This document shows, one piece after another, positions 44,397-53,381 of a DNA stretch of 64,000 bases; position 1 is the stretch's first letter; each line of letters begins with the position of its first letter. The position numbers and the translations under genes were made by a program. The notes under the pieces are model-generated. The model ran no database searches. It was not told where the DNA came from and worked only from the letters and a program-made list of their open reading frames with translations. Source of the DNA: Natrialba swarupiae. GTDB taxonomy: Archaea > Halobacteriota > Halobacteria > Halobacteriales > Natrialbaceae. The stretch spans positions 51,856 to 115,855 of the forward strand of contig NZ_VTAW01000014.1 of NCBI RefSeq assembly GCF_008245225.1, given 5' to 3'.

Positions 44397-46850
44397 TCAT
44401 AATCGGTCCATGACATCACCGAGAATTTGTCGCCCGACCACACGGTCGAGCGGATCATTCTGATTTCCACAGTGTTCAGACATAATGCAGAGCGGACATC
44501 CACGTCGTCGTTGACAGTCACAAGTGTCCAAGTGGTCGTAGGTTCGTTCAGCGATGTTCTCGAAATTGTTGTAGATAGCCCGGGAGAACCCGATCCCGCC
44601 GTCGATGCCGTCGTGGACAAACCACACCGGCCCGGGGATTCGCTCATCCGGATGTCTGGGGGTTGAGAGACCACCGACATCACTATTATCAATCATCAAC
44701 TCAAGCGGAGCCAGTTGGATAATACCGTGTTCGGCGGCATGAATACCGCCAGCGTAGGTGTATTGCTCTGGTTCGGTGAGTCCTGTGTCTTCTTCGGCGT
44801 GCTTGGTCGGTTGCAGAAGCGGCTCATCAAGTCTGCTGATAGTAGTGGAAAGATGGTCGCTGGGTAGTGAAACCCACATGAGCTCGGTGTCCAGCGACAA
44901 CGGCGGCGATCCCGTCGGGTGCGGCCCGCTTTCGACTTCGCCGGTTGAGATGTTGTGAACAAGATATTGTGCGTAGTCGATATCGACGTTGGCACGACCG
45001 AACCACAATTTGTAGCCGTTGCCGAGGTCTTGGGACATCTCTGGACGGAGGTTCGAGATACGTTTATCGGACAGTGTTTGTGTGTAGCGCCCTGTTCTCC
45101 GTTCTTCGACCAGGATTCGTGGGGTCTGAGCATCGTGTTCGACCTCTACGACCTCATACTGTTCACCGTCGTGCAGAAAGAGTGCGCCCTTGTGGTAGTC
45201 GCGGTAGGCACGCTCTTTCGCGACGGGATCATGGTCTATCTCGCCATCGATGCAGTTGACGATGTACTGCCGCCCGCTGGTGTCGTAAATCGAAATACGG
45301 CTTTCTGGCCGCGTATCTCCCGTGTAGTGAACGCCGTTCTCGAGGCCGACACCACGCTCAAGGACGCCAGCTTCTTGCCACATCGACACCATCTCGGAAA
45401 GTCGATCCCCTTCACCGAGGATTCCGGCGTCTTCGTCAGTTAATGGTCGCTCCTTCGCGGCGACACACAGGTGATCTGCGTAGACCTGTTCGTTCTCGAT
45501 GGAAACGACCGCATCCTCAACATCGTCTTCGAAGAGATACGACGGATTGTCGAGAATGTACGAATCCATTGCGTCAGCGCCGCCGACCAATACCGAAAGT
45601 GCGTCGGTTTGCCCACGACCGGCACGCCCGATTTGTTGCCAGAATGACTGTCGGGTGCCCGGATAGCCACTCGTGACCGTTGCGTCGATCCCGCCGATGT
45701 CAATGCCAAGCTCGAGTGCGTTCGTTGAGGCGACCGCGTCGACAACGCCATCTTGGAGTTGGGCTTCAATCCCTCTTCGGGTGCGCTTCCCGAGCCCGCC
45801 ATGGTAGGCCTTTGTATCGACGTAGTAATCCCGAGGATGATCCCGAGCGGCACCACCAATTTTTTGGGCGGCAATCTCTGTCCCCTGCCGGGCCGAACAG
45901 AACTGGAGCGTCTGCCGCTCGTTGATAGCAAGATGGGCCGTGACCTTTGCGGCTTCCTCCCCCGTAGAGATACGGAACTCTTCGAGTCCGCCCTCTGAAG
46001 GATCCATGTTGTATTCCTCGGCTTCACGAAGCGCCTCTTCATCTATCGGCGGCTTCCACAGGACGATATCACGCTCCCCGTGTGGTGATCCATCCTCGTC
46101 GATAACGGAGAACTCCTCACTTGTGAGTCGGGTCGCGTGTTCAGCAGGGTTCCCGATGGTCGCCGTCGTTAAGACGAATTGCGGATCCGCATCGTAGTAT
46201 TTCAGTAACCGGCGAAGTCGCCGAAGTATCCAGGCAACGTGGGTACCCATGATGCCAGAGTATTGGTGGGCCTCGTCGACCACAATGAGTTCCAAATTAT
46301 TGTAGAACCGCGCCCATCCGCTGTCGGTATTGTGCCGCGGAAGGTAGACGTTCAGTCCCGCAGGATTCGTGAGGATCGTGTCGGCATTACTCCGAATATC
46401 TCGTTTGCGGTCCCGCCTCGTATCCCCATCGTAGACCTCCGTCCGGGTATCAACATCCCACTCGCCGAGCCGGTCGTTGAGTGTTCTCTCCTGATCCCGA
46501 GTCAGTGCTTTCATCGGGTAGATACACAGTGCCGTCGCGTCGGAGTTGTCCAACTGATTCCGGGCGATCTGGAGTGCATAGATGCGAGTCTTCCCGGAGG
46601 ACGTTGACGTCGTCACCACGATGTTTTCATCGTCGGCAAGTGCCTCGAGGCCTTTCGCCTGATGTCGGTACAGATCGTTATCGAGTTGCTCGGCCAGCTC
46701 GTCTCGGAGGATCTCCTCGGCAGGGACGGTATCTGCATCCCGTGCTGGGACGTGTTCACTCGCGGTTACCTGCCCGGAGTAATCCGGGAACGATTCCTTC
46801 AATGCCTCCTCGGAGAGGACATCGTCATGTTGTGGTGCGTTTCGGCTCAT
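44397..46850 (-). CDS. MrfA-like DEAD/DEAH helicase with C-terminal DUF1998
   Basis: An 817-residue superfamily 2 helicase. Walker A is VVTTSTSSGKTRIYALQ, the DEAH box LIVVDEAHQYSGIM, motif III TTATIGNPAEHA and motif VI QQIGRAGRGQTD. Residues about 760-817 hold a DUF1998 region with a four-Cys cluster (CDCQRRRGCPLC). This order is that of MrfA (YprA), a 3'-5' helicase that repairs mitomycin damage in Bacillus subtilis, and of Hrq1-like enzymes. The gene starts 5 bp after the exonuclease gene, matching the mrfB-mrfA pairing in function. Operon structure and domain order support DNA repair; defence is an alternative on a plasmid. Confidence 0.9.
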   Translation of the reverse strand: MSRNAPQHDDVLSEEALKESFPDYSGQVTASEHVPARDADTVPAEEILRDELAEQLDNDLYRHQAKGLEALADDENIVVTTSTSSGKTRIYALQIARNQLDNSDATALCIYPMKALTRDQERTLNDRLGEWDVDTRTEVYDGDTRRDRKRDIRSNADTILTNPAGLNVYLPRHNTDSGWARFYNNLELIVVDEAHQYSGIMGTHVAWILRRLRRLLKYYDADPQFVLTTATIGNPAEHATRLTSEEFSVIDEDGSPHGERDIVLWKPPIDEEALREAEEYNMDPSEGGLEEFRISTGEEAAKVTAHLAINERQTLQFCSARQGTEIAAQKIGGAARDHPRDYYVDTKAYHGGLGKRTRRGIEAQLQDGVVDAVASTNALELGIDIGGIDATVTSGYPGTRQSFWQQIGRAGRGQTDALSVLVGGADAMDSYILDNPSYLFEDDVEDAVVSIENEQVYADHLCVAAKERPLTDEDAGILGEGDRLSEMVSMWQEAGVLERGVGLENGVHYTGDTRPESRISIYDTSGRQYIVNCIDGEIDHDPVAKERAYRDYHKGALFLHDGEQYEVVEVEHDAQTPRILVEERRTGRYTQTLSDKRISNLRPEMSQDLGNGYKLWFGRANVDIDYAQYLVHNISTGEVESGPHPTGSPPLSLDTELMWVSLPSDHLSTTISRLDEPLLQPTKHAEEDTGLTEPEQYTYAGGIHAAEHGIIQLAPLELMIDNSDVGGLSTPRHPDERIPGPVWFVHDGIDGGIGFSRAIYNNFENIAERTYDHLDTCDCQRRRGCPLCIMSEHCGNQNDPLDRVVGRQILGDVMDRL

Positions 46851-46855
46851 GAATA

Positions 46856-48406
46856 TTATGAGAAGTCCGAAAGCGACCCTTGTGTACTCTGTTCACCCGT
46901 TCGAGTCTTTGGTGTCTCTGTACCTTGGGGCCGGCGACTGGCATCCTGAAGAGCTTCATAAATCATCGCTAATGCCCGCACATCGTCTTCGCAGTAGGCC
47001 TCGAGGCGCTCCCAATCCGGCTGATAGCCGTCGGGTTGGTCCGCGGTCCGCTGCCATGTATTGTACTCTCTCGCGGCTGTACCACCATCGATTCCAGTGG
47101 TCGTCGGCTCCCATCCGAGTGCTGCGGCGACGGCCTCTAACCGGTTGCTCCGGGCAGGGAATGTAGCGTATCCCTGCGTCGTAGCGTAGTACAATGGGTC
47201 GAACTGATAGCAACTCTCCCAGTCATCGACCCATTCCGGAGCATCTCGTTCGAGGTGGCGTTTGATGATCGGGAAGTCGAAATTGTAGCCGTTCCAGGCG
47301 ACCACGGGTCGACCTCCCGCTACGCCAGTCAACCACGACATGAACGCATCGACGTGGCCGATCGGATCGTCGTGCTCCTGCTGGCGGAACGGGAGATAGT
47401 GGCCTTCCTCACTCCCGCCGTCGAGGACGCCAACTAGCCATGCGATTTCGCCATTAAGGCCGTTAGTTTCGATATCGATGAACACCGGGTCGCCGTTCGG
47501 AAGCGTCCCACCGTCTCTCGGGACGACCTCGCCGGTCGCGATGGCCGTCGCCGATTTATGGACTGTCGCCGCCGTCTTCTCACCGAATCCGCGGATCTTG
47601 GCAAGCATCTGCGGCGTTGTCCTCGCAATTGCGTCACGAGAGTCGAATCCGTGTTCTCGAAGCCGGTCGGCTTTTGTCGGCCCGATACCCTCGAGTCCCT
47701 GCAGCCCAAAGTTCGTTGGGTCATGTGTCTCGACCCTGATAGCTCCGTTTGAGTAGATCGACAACTCGATGAGGGGGCGTTCGTTCTCGTCGATAGCAGC
47801 GCCGACAGAACTGGTTGGCGGGCCAGCGCCATGAACTGAGTAGGTATCTGTCGCCGTCTCGTATCGCGTATGGTACTCTGCCCGAAGCCCGGTTGAGAGA
47901 TGTGTAATTAACGACTCGTCGTGCCAGCCATCTGGAAGAGAGTTGAGATACTCATCGATCCCTTCGAGTCGAGTTTCACGGTGATGCGGGTCGATAGTCA
48001 ACTCAAGACAGTTGCTCACGAGATAGCAGTGTTCCAGTCCTGCGACATCTCCGTTTTCCCCCGTCTCTTGAGGAACGTCCGTCGGCGTCGGTGGCAAGTG
48101 GTCCGGTGTAGGAACCATCGCAAAGAGAACGCTCGGGTCCTCCACGACGTGATAGCTGGCAGACCGGCTCGGGTCGACGACTGGTACATCAGTAAGCCCC
48201 GTCACTGGCGGAAAGGCGACATGTGCCGAGTTCGGTGGTGTCGCGATAATAATATTGGGGTCAATAGCCTCGATTGCATCAGTAACGACATCGTGAACGT
48301 CGTACTGCTCCACCACGGGTCCCGGAATGGCGAGTACCGTCGCCGGCGTCTCCCCTTCTTGTGGGAGTCTCGTACTCCGTAGGGCGTCTGTTTCGCCGGG
48401 GGCCAT
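46856..48406 (-). CDS. MrfB-like RNase H-fold exonuclease with helix-hairpin-helix
   Basis: A 516-residue protein. The first about 220 residues are an unrecognised domain. A helix-hairpin-helix pair follows (LQGLEGIGPTKADRLREHGF, KIRGFGEKTAATVHKSA). The C-terminal DEDD exonuclease domain has VFIDIETNGLNGEIAWLVG (Asp-Glu), VAWNGYNFDFPIIKRH (Asp) and LEAYCEDDVRALAMIY (Tyr and final Asp), matching YprB/MrfB. MrfB acts with the helicase MrfA in mitomycin-lesion repair. Here the HhH module is fused in front of the nuclease, which would give non-specific DNA contact. The pair is probably one transcript with a 5-bp gap. Confidence 0.88.
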   Translation of the reverse strand: MAPGETDALRSTRLPQEGETPATVLAIPGPVVEQYDVHDVVTDAIEAIDPNIIIATPPNSAHVAFPPVTGLTDVPVVDPSRSASYHVVEDPSVLFAMVPTPDHLPPTPTDVPQETGENGDVAGLEHCYLVSNCLELTIDPHHRETRLEGIDEYLNSLPDGWHDESLITHLSTGLRAEYHTRYETATDTYSVHGAGPPTSSVGAAIDENERPLIELSIYSNGAIRVETHDPTNFGLQGLEGIGPTKADRLREHGFDSRDAIARTTPQMLAKIRGFGEKTAATVHKSATAIATGEVVPRDGGTLPNGDPVFIDIETNGLNGEIAWLVGVLDGGSEEGHYLPFRQQEHDDPIGHVDAFMSWLTGVAGGRPVVAWNGYNFDFPIIKRHLERDAPEWVDDWESCYQFDPLYYATTQGYATFPARSNRLEAVAAALGWEPTTTGIDGGTAAREYNTWQRTADQPDGYQPDWERLEAYCEDDVRALAMIYEALQDASRRPQGTETPKTRTGEQSTQGSLSDFS

Positions 48407-48524
48407 TTACTATCTACTGTCTGATTTCGACAACTAAGTACCTGTTCCCAGTGTGGTGAAAGTGAAGATAAAACACGATAAAATTCAGAACGGAAGCTAT
48501 TCACTGAGATGGACGATTAGTGGT

Positions 48525-48716
48525 ATGACAGTCGAAAAGGAAGATTCTTCAACAACTAGAGCCTGTGACTACTTGCAGTCCATGTCACGGCTTAGCGAAG
48601 AAGCGAAGACCCACCTAGAACAGGCTCTCCAAGCGGATGAACCTAGCGAGAAAGATTTCCACATCCGAAATGTGTTGCAAGCAGATTTTGGACCGGATGT
48701 GGATTTCGACGACTAG
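48525..48716 (+). CDS. Small hypothetical protein
   Basis: A 63-residue acidic protein (MTVEKEDSSTTRACDYLQS, ending FGPDVDFDD). The frame opens at a GTG at 48453; the ATG at 48525 is preferred because the upstream part is basic and unlike the rest. Mostly helical, no family recognised. It is divergent from the exonuclease gene, and its stop overlaps the convergent HalOD1 gene by four bases. Confidence 0.55.
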   Translation: MTVEKEDSSTTRACDYLQSMSRLSEEAKTHLEQALQADEPSEKDFHIRNVLQADFGPDVDFDD

Positions 48717-49054
48717 CTGTCTTCGCTAAGCTGCTCCATGGTGCTTCCCTTACTGCCCAAGCAAATTTGATTAGGCCCAACTGTAACGACCTCACCAGCA
48801 TATTTGAACTGAACCACAACATCAGAGTCTGTGCCTACCAGTGAGTCCAAGGCGTCAGGCTCGATGGACTCATAAATCGGCTTCAATTCGTCATGTCGGA
48901 CCCCTTTGTGGTCAGCAACAGCTTGGACAACAGCGGTAGCTGTGGATTCGTCGCTGTCTGTTTGGTATTCCATTGTGTACGTGGGCGAAATGGAGGAATC
49001 CCCCATCCCCCGAGTGGAGGTAGTGACCTGATCCGTATAACGTTGATGGATCAA
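48713..49054 (-). CDS. HalOD1-domain protein (second copy)
   Basis: A 113-residue protein with a HalOD1 domain: STATAVVQAVADHKGVRHDE, then IEPDALDSLVGTDSDVVVQF and a terminal strand VVTVGPNQICL. Internal ATGs at 49006 (MGDSSISPTY) and at 48973 could be the true start. Its domain is the same as that of the gene at 6515-6898, but the two are not close copies. Regulatory role unknown. Confidence 0.75.
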   Translation of the reverse strand: MIHQRYTDQVTTSTRGMGDSSISPTYTMEYQTDSDESTATAVVQAVADHKGVRHDELKPIYESIEPDALDSLVGTDSDVVVQFKYAGEVVTVGPNQICLGSKGSTMEQLSEDS

Positions 49055-49136
49055 TCAATTAGTCAACTATTTGTGTACATAAAAAACATAATGTCTAAAA
49101 AAGTGCTTTTGACCATCTTGTGTTGTCCTTCGCACG

Positions 49137-49319
49137 ATGACCAAGAAGACCGTGAAGGTGCGTGGTCGGAAAGGCACTGCGACGATGGATATCTCTATCC
49201 CTGCATCTGTAACCCGAGAGCATGATATCGAGCGTGGGGACGTGTTCGCTATTGAAACTGAAGTGGATGATAAGGGAAGGATTGTGCTGAAATATACTAG
49301 AGTCTACAATGGAGACTAA
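49137..49319 (+). CDS. Small AbrB/SpoVT-like protein
   Basis: A 60-residue protein, MTKKTVKVRGRKGTATMDIS, followed by IPASVTREHDIERGDVFAIE and a strand GRIVLKYTRVY. The I-P-x-x-V-x-x-x-x-x-I-x-x-G-D pattern is the swapped-hairpin AbrB signature, typical of antitoxin or transition-state regulators. No toxin gene is adjacent, so a stand-alone regulator is more likely than an antitoxin. Confidence 0.75.
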   Translation: MTKKTVKVRGRKGTATMDISIPASVTREHDIERGDVFAIETEVDDKGRIVLKYTRVYNGD

Positions 49320-49795
49320 CCCCTCGAGCAGGCATTGTCTAGTTGCGCACCTCTTGATAGGCGCGTTATGAAACTGGAAGCAGCGTTTCGCATGGTATCG
49401 ACCTGATCGGGTATGGTCCAGATATCGGCTTGCTTGGTTCGAGTTACCGAATTCAGCAACAAATAAGATATTCGTCATTATAGTCTTTCTCGATACTACG
49501 AAGATCGTTACCCGTTTCGAATTTGATGTCGCCCCACTACTAAGTGAGGTAACTGGCTAAGTCAGTTCAATCCCTATTGAGTTGACTTAGAGGCGAAATA
49601 AACGTCGCTAAATCAACTGTAATCATTTACGAAGGTCTGAGGATTTCACTGAAATATTCTACACTTCGATGGTTTTCAAATGACGAACTAAGACCCGTGT
49701 GGACCAGGTGCACGATGGCCCCAGATAGTCTCACGAGTTACAAAACTCGGCGTCATGACCTCGAGGTTATGGGTCGATCGGATCGACGTCGTCGG
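49320..49795. other. Intergenic region with a long inverted repeat
   Basis: No gene. CTAAGTCAGTTCAAT (49557-49571) and ATTGAGTTGACTTAG (49576-49590) form a 15-bp inverted repeat, 13 of 15 paired, around the loop CCCT. It could be a terminator hairpin, an operator or a mobile-element end. Nothing else is recognised. Confidence 0.5.
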
Positions 49796-50428
49796 TCATG
49801 GTCCAAACCTCGAGAACTTTCGATACATCCGTTTCCACCGACGGAAGGCCGTTTTCGCGGATTTGAGCCCGGCAAGTACTTTCGCGAGTGACGAGGGTTC
49901 AGCTTCGGCTTCCGTTATCGCCGTCGGTGCGACCCCGTTCCTCGAGTGAACGGCGTCGTGGCATGGTTCACACAGCGTTATCAGATTTTCGAGCCTGTGA
50001 ACTCCACCACGTGACTTTGGGACGATATGGTGTGCGTGCAACTCGACGTCACCATACGGTCCACCTCGGCGACGGCAATTTTGACACTGGTGGTCGTCAC
50101 GAGCGTATACCCGTCGTCGGCGCCGGTTCCAGTCAGGTGGGTAATCCTGGGTCGATTGGCGAACTAACCCCGTTGGGGCCTGGTTCCGTTCGACGGTCAC
50201 GGGGGCATCGAGGACGTCCTCTAGATCGACATCGTCGAAGTCAACCGTTTCACCGTCGGCAGAGAGGTCCAACTCGACGACGTCCTGAAGTTCCTCGAGA
50301 CTCTCAAGGTCGGTTGGGTCGACACCGACCTCGTCGAGAAACTCACGAACCGTCTCGGTGTCGTCGCCTCCACCTGGGCCATTTTCGGCGTGAACGCCGG
50401 TGGAACCACTCGGCGTTTCGTCGGTCAT
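49796..50428 (-). CDS. HNH endonuclease
   Basis: A 210-residue protein. The N-terminal about 85 residues are acidic. A basic linker DWNRRRRRVYARDDHQCQNC leads into the HNH domain: zinc Cys pair CQNC, the catalytic ELHAHHIVPKSRGGVHRLEN and a second Cys pair LCEPCHDAVH. All metal and catalytic residues are present. The basic C-terminus ends RRWKRMYRKFSRFGP. HNH enzymes of this size serve restriction, repair or mobile elements. The start overlaps the stop of a 47-residue zinc-finger gene (50425-50568), so the pair is translated together. Confidence 0.88.
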   Translation of the reverse strand: MTDETPSGSTGVHAENGPGGGDDTETVREFLDEVGVDPTDLESLEELQDVVELDLSADGETVDFDDVDLEDVLDAPVTVERNQAPTGLVRQSTQDYPPDWNRRRRRVYARDDHQCQNCRRRGGPYGDVELHAHHIVPKSRGGVHRLENLITLCEPCHDAVHSRNGVAPTAITEAEAEPSSLAKVLAGLKSAKTAFRRWKRMYRKFSRFGP

Positions 50429-50568
50429 GTTCCCCGAGTTGCCTCACCGTTTACGATTTCTGTCGTCCCCATGCACTCTCGACATCCATGCACGTTACCG
50501 TCGTTATCACCGAAAACCCGTTCGAACCGCGCCGTAACGTGTGATCCACAGTTTTGACATTCAGGCAT
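50425..50568 (-). CDS. 47-residue zinc-finger protein (DUF7563-like) coupled to the HNH gene
   Basis: A short gene: MPECQNCGSHVTARFERVFG, then DNDGNVHGCRECMGTTEIVN and GEATRGT before TGA. Two CxxC pairs (CQNC and CREC) form a zinc-ribbon-like knuckle. I recognise it as the tiny haloarchaeal protein family beginning MPECxNCGSHVT. Its TGA overlaps the HNH ATG (ATGA on the minus strand, 50425-50428). Function unknown; a partner of the nuclease is plausible from the coupling. Confidence 0.85.
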   Translation of the reverse strand: MPECQNCGSHVTARFERVFGDNDGNVHGCRECMGTTEIVNGEATRGT

Positions 50569-50711
50569 GGTCGTCCCTCCAGAGACCCACAGTGTCCGCT
50601 CTTTTCGAGTCGGTCGTCCTCTTCAACGAGTTATTGTGATTACTTGTACATACAAGTACCCCATCACGAATAGGACTACTTTTTTCAGCGTGATAGCCCT
50701 CGTCGTAGCCA

Positions 50712-53357
50712 ATGAACGACGTGATTCGCGTGCTGTACGTCGCCACCGGCGACGACGAGTTAGGTCGGTCTCTTGATGCCCAGCACGCAACCCTCAACGT
50801 CCGGATAGCGGCGGATCTGAGGGAGGCGATGGACTGTCTCGACACCGAGTCGATCGACTGCATCGTCGCCCGACAGAACTTCTCTGGTGGGACAGGGATC
50901 GATTTCCTAAAGGCCGTTCGAGCTGAGTTTCCAGAACTTCCATTTGTTTTCTTCATCGATGAGTGTTCAAACGAACTGGTCCAAGAAGCGCTCGCTGGCG
51001 ACAGGACAGCAGTCCTTCCCCGAGTGGAAGACGAAGCCGCGGCGATGTCGTTGCTCGCCGACCGAGTTGTCACAGTGGTCCAAAAGCAGCGTTCCGATCG
51101 GCGCAAAGACGAACTCGAACGAATCACTGACGTGATCCGGAGTCTCAACCAGGCGTTGGTGTATGCGCGATCCCGAGTGGATATCGACCGACAGGTCTGT
51201 GAGATCATCAGTGGGTCGGACCCATACCGTTTCGCCTGGATGGGCGAGCACAATCCAGACGAGCAACGTGTACTCCCGAGAGCCAGTGCCGGCGTCGAAG
51301 AGGACTACCTTGAGGAAATTACCATCACGACTGACGAAGCTCCGACTGCGCAGGGACCAACCGGGAAGGCGGTCCAGACCCACGAGATTCAGGTCATGCA
51401 GAACATCCCGGGGGATCCCGCCTATGAGCCATGGCGTGAGCAGGCACTAGAACGTGGCTATAAATCAAGCGCCGCAATCCCGTTGGTCCACGACGAAACG
51501 CTTTACGGCGTGTTGAACGTCTACGCCGATCGAGCCGACGCATTCGACGACACCGAGATTGATCTTCTTCAGGAGGTCAGTGACGACATCGCCTATGCGC
51601 TCAATACGGTCCGAATGCGAGAAGACTTACGTCGATTCGAGCGCGCCGTCGAGCAGGCAGCCGATGCGATCTTTATCACCGACGTAGAGGGCACTATCGA
51701 GTACGCCAATCCGGCATTCGAAGTCCTGACAGGGTACGACCGTGAGGAGGCCATCAACCAGACCCCTCGCATCCTCAAGTCCGGCAAACAGGACGAGACG
51801 TACTACGAGCAACTGTGGGAGACAATTCTCGACGGCGAGATTTGGGAGGAGGAAATCGTAAACGAGCGAAAATCGGGTGACTACTATTATGCTGAACAGA
51901 CGATCGCACCTATTGCTGACGAGACAAGGAATATCAGCGGATTTGTCGCCATTCAGCGGGACGTCAGCCAACGCAAGAAACGCGAGCGTGAGCTTGAGGA
52001 ATCACGTGAAACTTATCGAACACTCTATGAAAGTATTCATGACCTGGTATTCGTCCACGACCATGAGGGAGAAATCCTTTCGGTGAATCGGGCAGCGGCT
52101 GAGATGCTGGGATACGATCGCGACGAACTGGAATCGATGCATATGGACGATATTCACCCGGCAGATGTGCTGGTTCCGGAACGAGAATACAGGGACACCG
52201 AGGAGGACGTGATCGAATCCGAGTTGGCGACGAGCGACGGTCGAACCCTAACTGTAAGCGTTACACGAACCCCAGTGACGTTTTTCGGCGAGGGGGCAAT
52301 ACTCGGGGTGGCACGAGATGTCACCGAACGCAAAGCACGTGAAGAGGAACTCCGGGCCCGCAAGGCGCTGTACGAGGCGGTCGTCGAAAATGTCCACGAC
52401 GGGCTCATGATCGTCCAGGACGACACGATCGAGTATGTGAATCCCAGGGTAGATGAACTCACGGGCTATCCAGCAGACACGCTAATCGGAGAATCACCGG
52501 CAATGCTCGCTCTCGAAGACGACCGGGAAATGGTGATCGATCTTTACCGTGCCCACGCTCGTGAAGATGTGCCCAGTGGTCCCCATGAAATTACTGTGGT
52601 GACCCGCACCGGCGAACAGGTTCCTGTCGAAGTCAATATCGGAACCCTCGAGTACGAGGGGGCTCCCGCGACAATCGTTGCCATTCGGGATGTAACCGAC
52701 CGCGTCGACCGGACCCGACAGCTCCGAGTCCTCGATCGGGTGCTGCGTCACAATATCAACAACGACATGACGGTCATCCAGGGATATGCGGAGACGATCC
52801 GCGCTGAGACACCCGATGCGATTGCGTCCTACGCGGAGGAAATTCTCTCACAGAGTGACGACCTCCTCGAGATGATTCAGAAAGAACGAGCCATTGTCGA
52901 GGAGATTTCCGATCCCCCAGAACACGTCGAAATCGACCTTGCCCACTCGGTCAATCGCCTCGTTTCCACCCTTCGTGAGCAGTATCCCGAAGCAACGATC
53001 GATCTCGACTGTCCAGAGCAAGCGACCGCAACCGCGACAGAATCAATCGATCGGGCGATCCGAGAACTCGTCGAGAACGCAATTAACCACTCTGATCGGG
53101 AGACCCCAACAATTGCTGTCTCTATTCAAACGCATGGGGAGCAAGTCCAAGTCGAGATTGTCGACGACGGGCCTGGAATTCCATCAGAGGAGACCAAGGT
53201 GCTAACCCGAGAACGAGAGGTCAAGCCGCTGTATCACGGTAGCGGACTCGGATTGTGGCTCGTCAACTGGATCGTCCGTCGGTCGAAGGGGACGATTCGG
53301 TTTGCGGAGAACGAACCTCGTGGGAGCGTCATTACGATCGAGCTTCGTGCGACCTGA
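50712..53357 (+). CDS. Soluble histidine kinase with pseudo-receiver, GAF and three PAS domains
   Basis: An 881-residue kinase without membrane helices. Residues 1-125 have a receiver-like fold (IRVLYVATGDD..LGRSL), but the phosphoacceptor region reads CIVARQNFSGGTG, with no Asp at the usual place. GAF spans about 140-305. PAS domains lie at about 310-430 (ADAIFITDVEGTIEYANPA), 430-555 and 560-680. The H-box is RVLRHNINNDMTVIQGYAE, with Asn after His. The ATPase part has IRELVENAINHS, IVDDGPGIP and GSGLGLWLVNWIV. Haloarchaea have many such kinases without paired regulators. It is convergent with the kinase at 53382 (gap 24 bp). Confidence 0.92.
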   Translation: MNDVIRVLYVATGDDELGRSLDAQHATLNVRIAADLREAMDCLDTESIDCIVARQNFSGGTGIDFLKAVRAEFPELPFVFFIDECSNELVQEALAGDRTAVLPRVEDEAAAMSLLADRVVTVVQKQRSDRRKDELERITDVIRSLNQALVYARSRVDIDRQVCEIISGSDPYRFAWMGEHNPDEQRVLPRASAGVEEDYLEEITITTDEAPTAQGPTGKAVQTHEIQVMQNIPGDPAYEPWREQALERGYKSSAAIPLVHDETLYGVLNVYADRADAFDDTEIDLLQEVSDDIAYALNTVRMREDLRRFERAVEQAADAIFITDVEGTIEYANPAFEVLTGYDREEAINQTPRILKSGKQDETYYEQLWETILDGEIWEEEIVNERKSGDYYYAEQTIAPIADETRNISGFVAIQRDVSQRKKRERELEESRETYRTLYESIHDLVFVHDHEGEILSVNRAAAEMLGYDRDELESMHMDDIHPADVLVPEREYRDTEEDVIESELATSDGRTLTVSVTRTPVTFFGEGAILGVARDVTERKAREEELRARKALYEAVVENVHDGLMIVQDDTIEYVNPRVDELTGYPADTLIGESPAMLALEDDREMVIDLYRAHAREDVPSGPHEITVVTRTGEQVPVEVNIGTLEYEGAPATIVAIRDVTDRVDRTRQLRVLDRVLRHNINNDMTVIQGYAETIRAETPDAIASYAEEILSQSDDLLEMIQKERAIVEEISDPPEHVEIDLAHSVNRLVSTLREQYPEATIDLDCPEQATATATESIDRAIRELVENAINHSDRETPTIAVSIQTHGEQVQVEIVDDGPGIPSEETKVLTREREVKPLYHGSGLGLWLVNWIVRRSKGTIRFAENEPRGSVITIELRAT

Positions 53358-53381
53358 GCAGTTCTGGCCGCGTGAGTTCCC

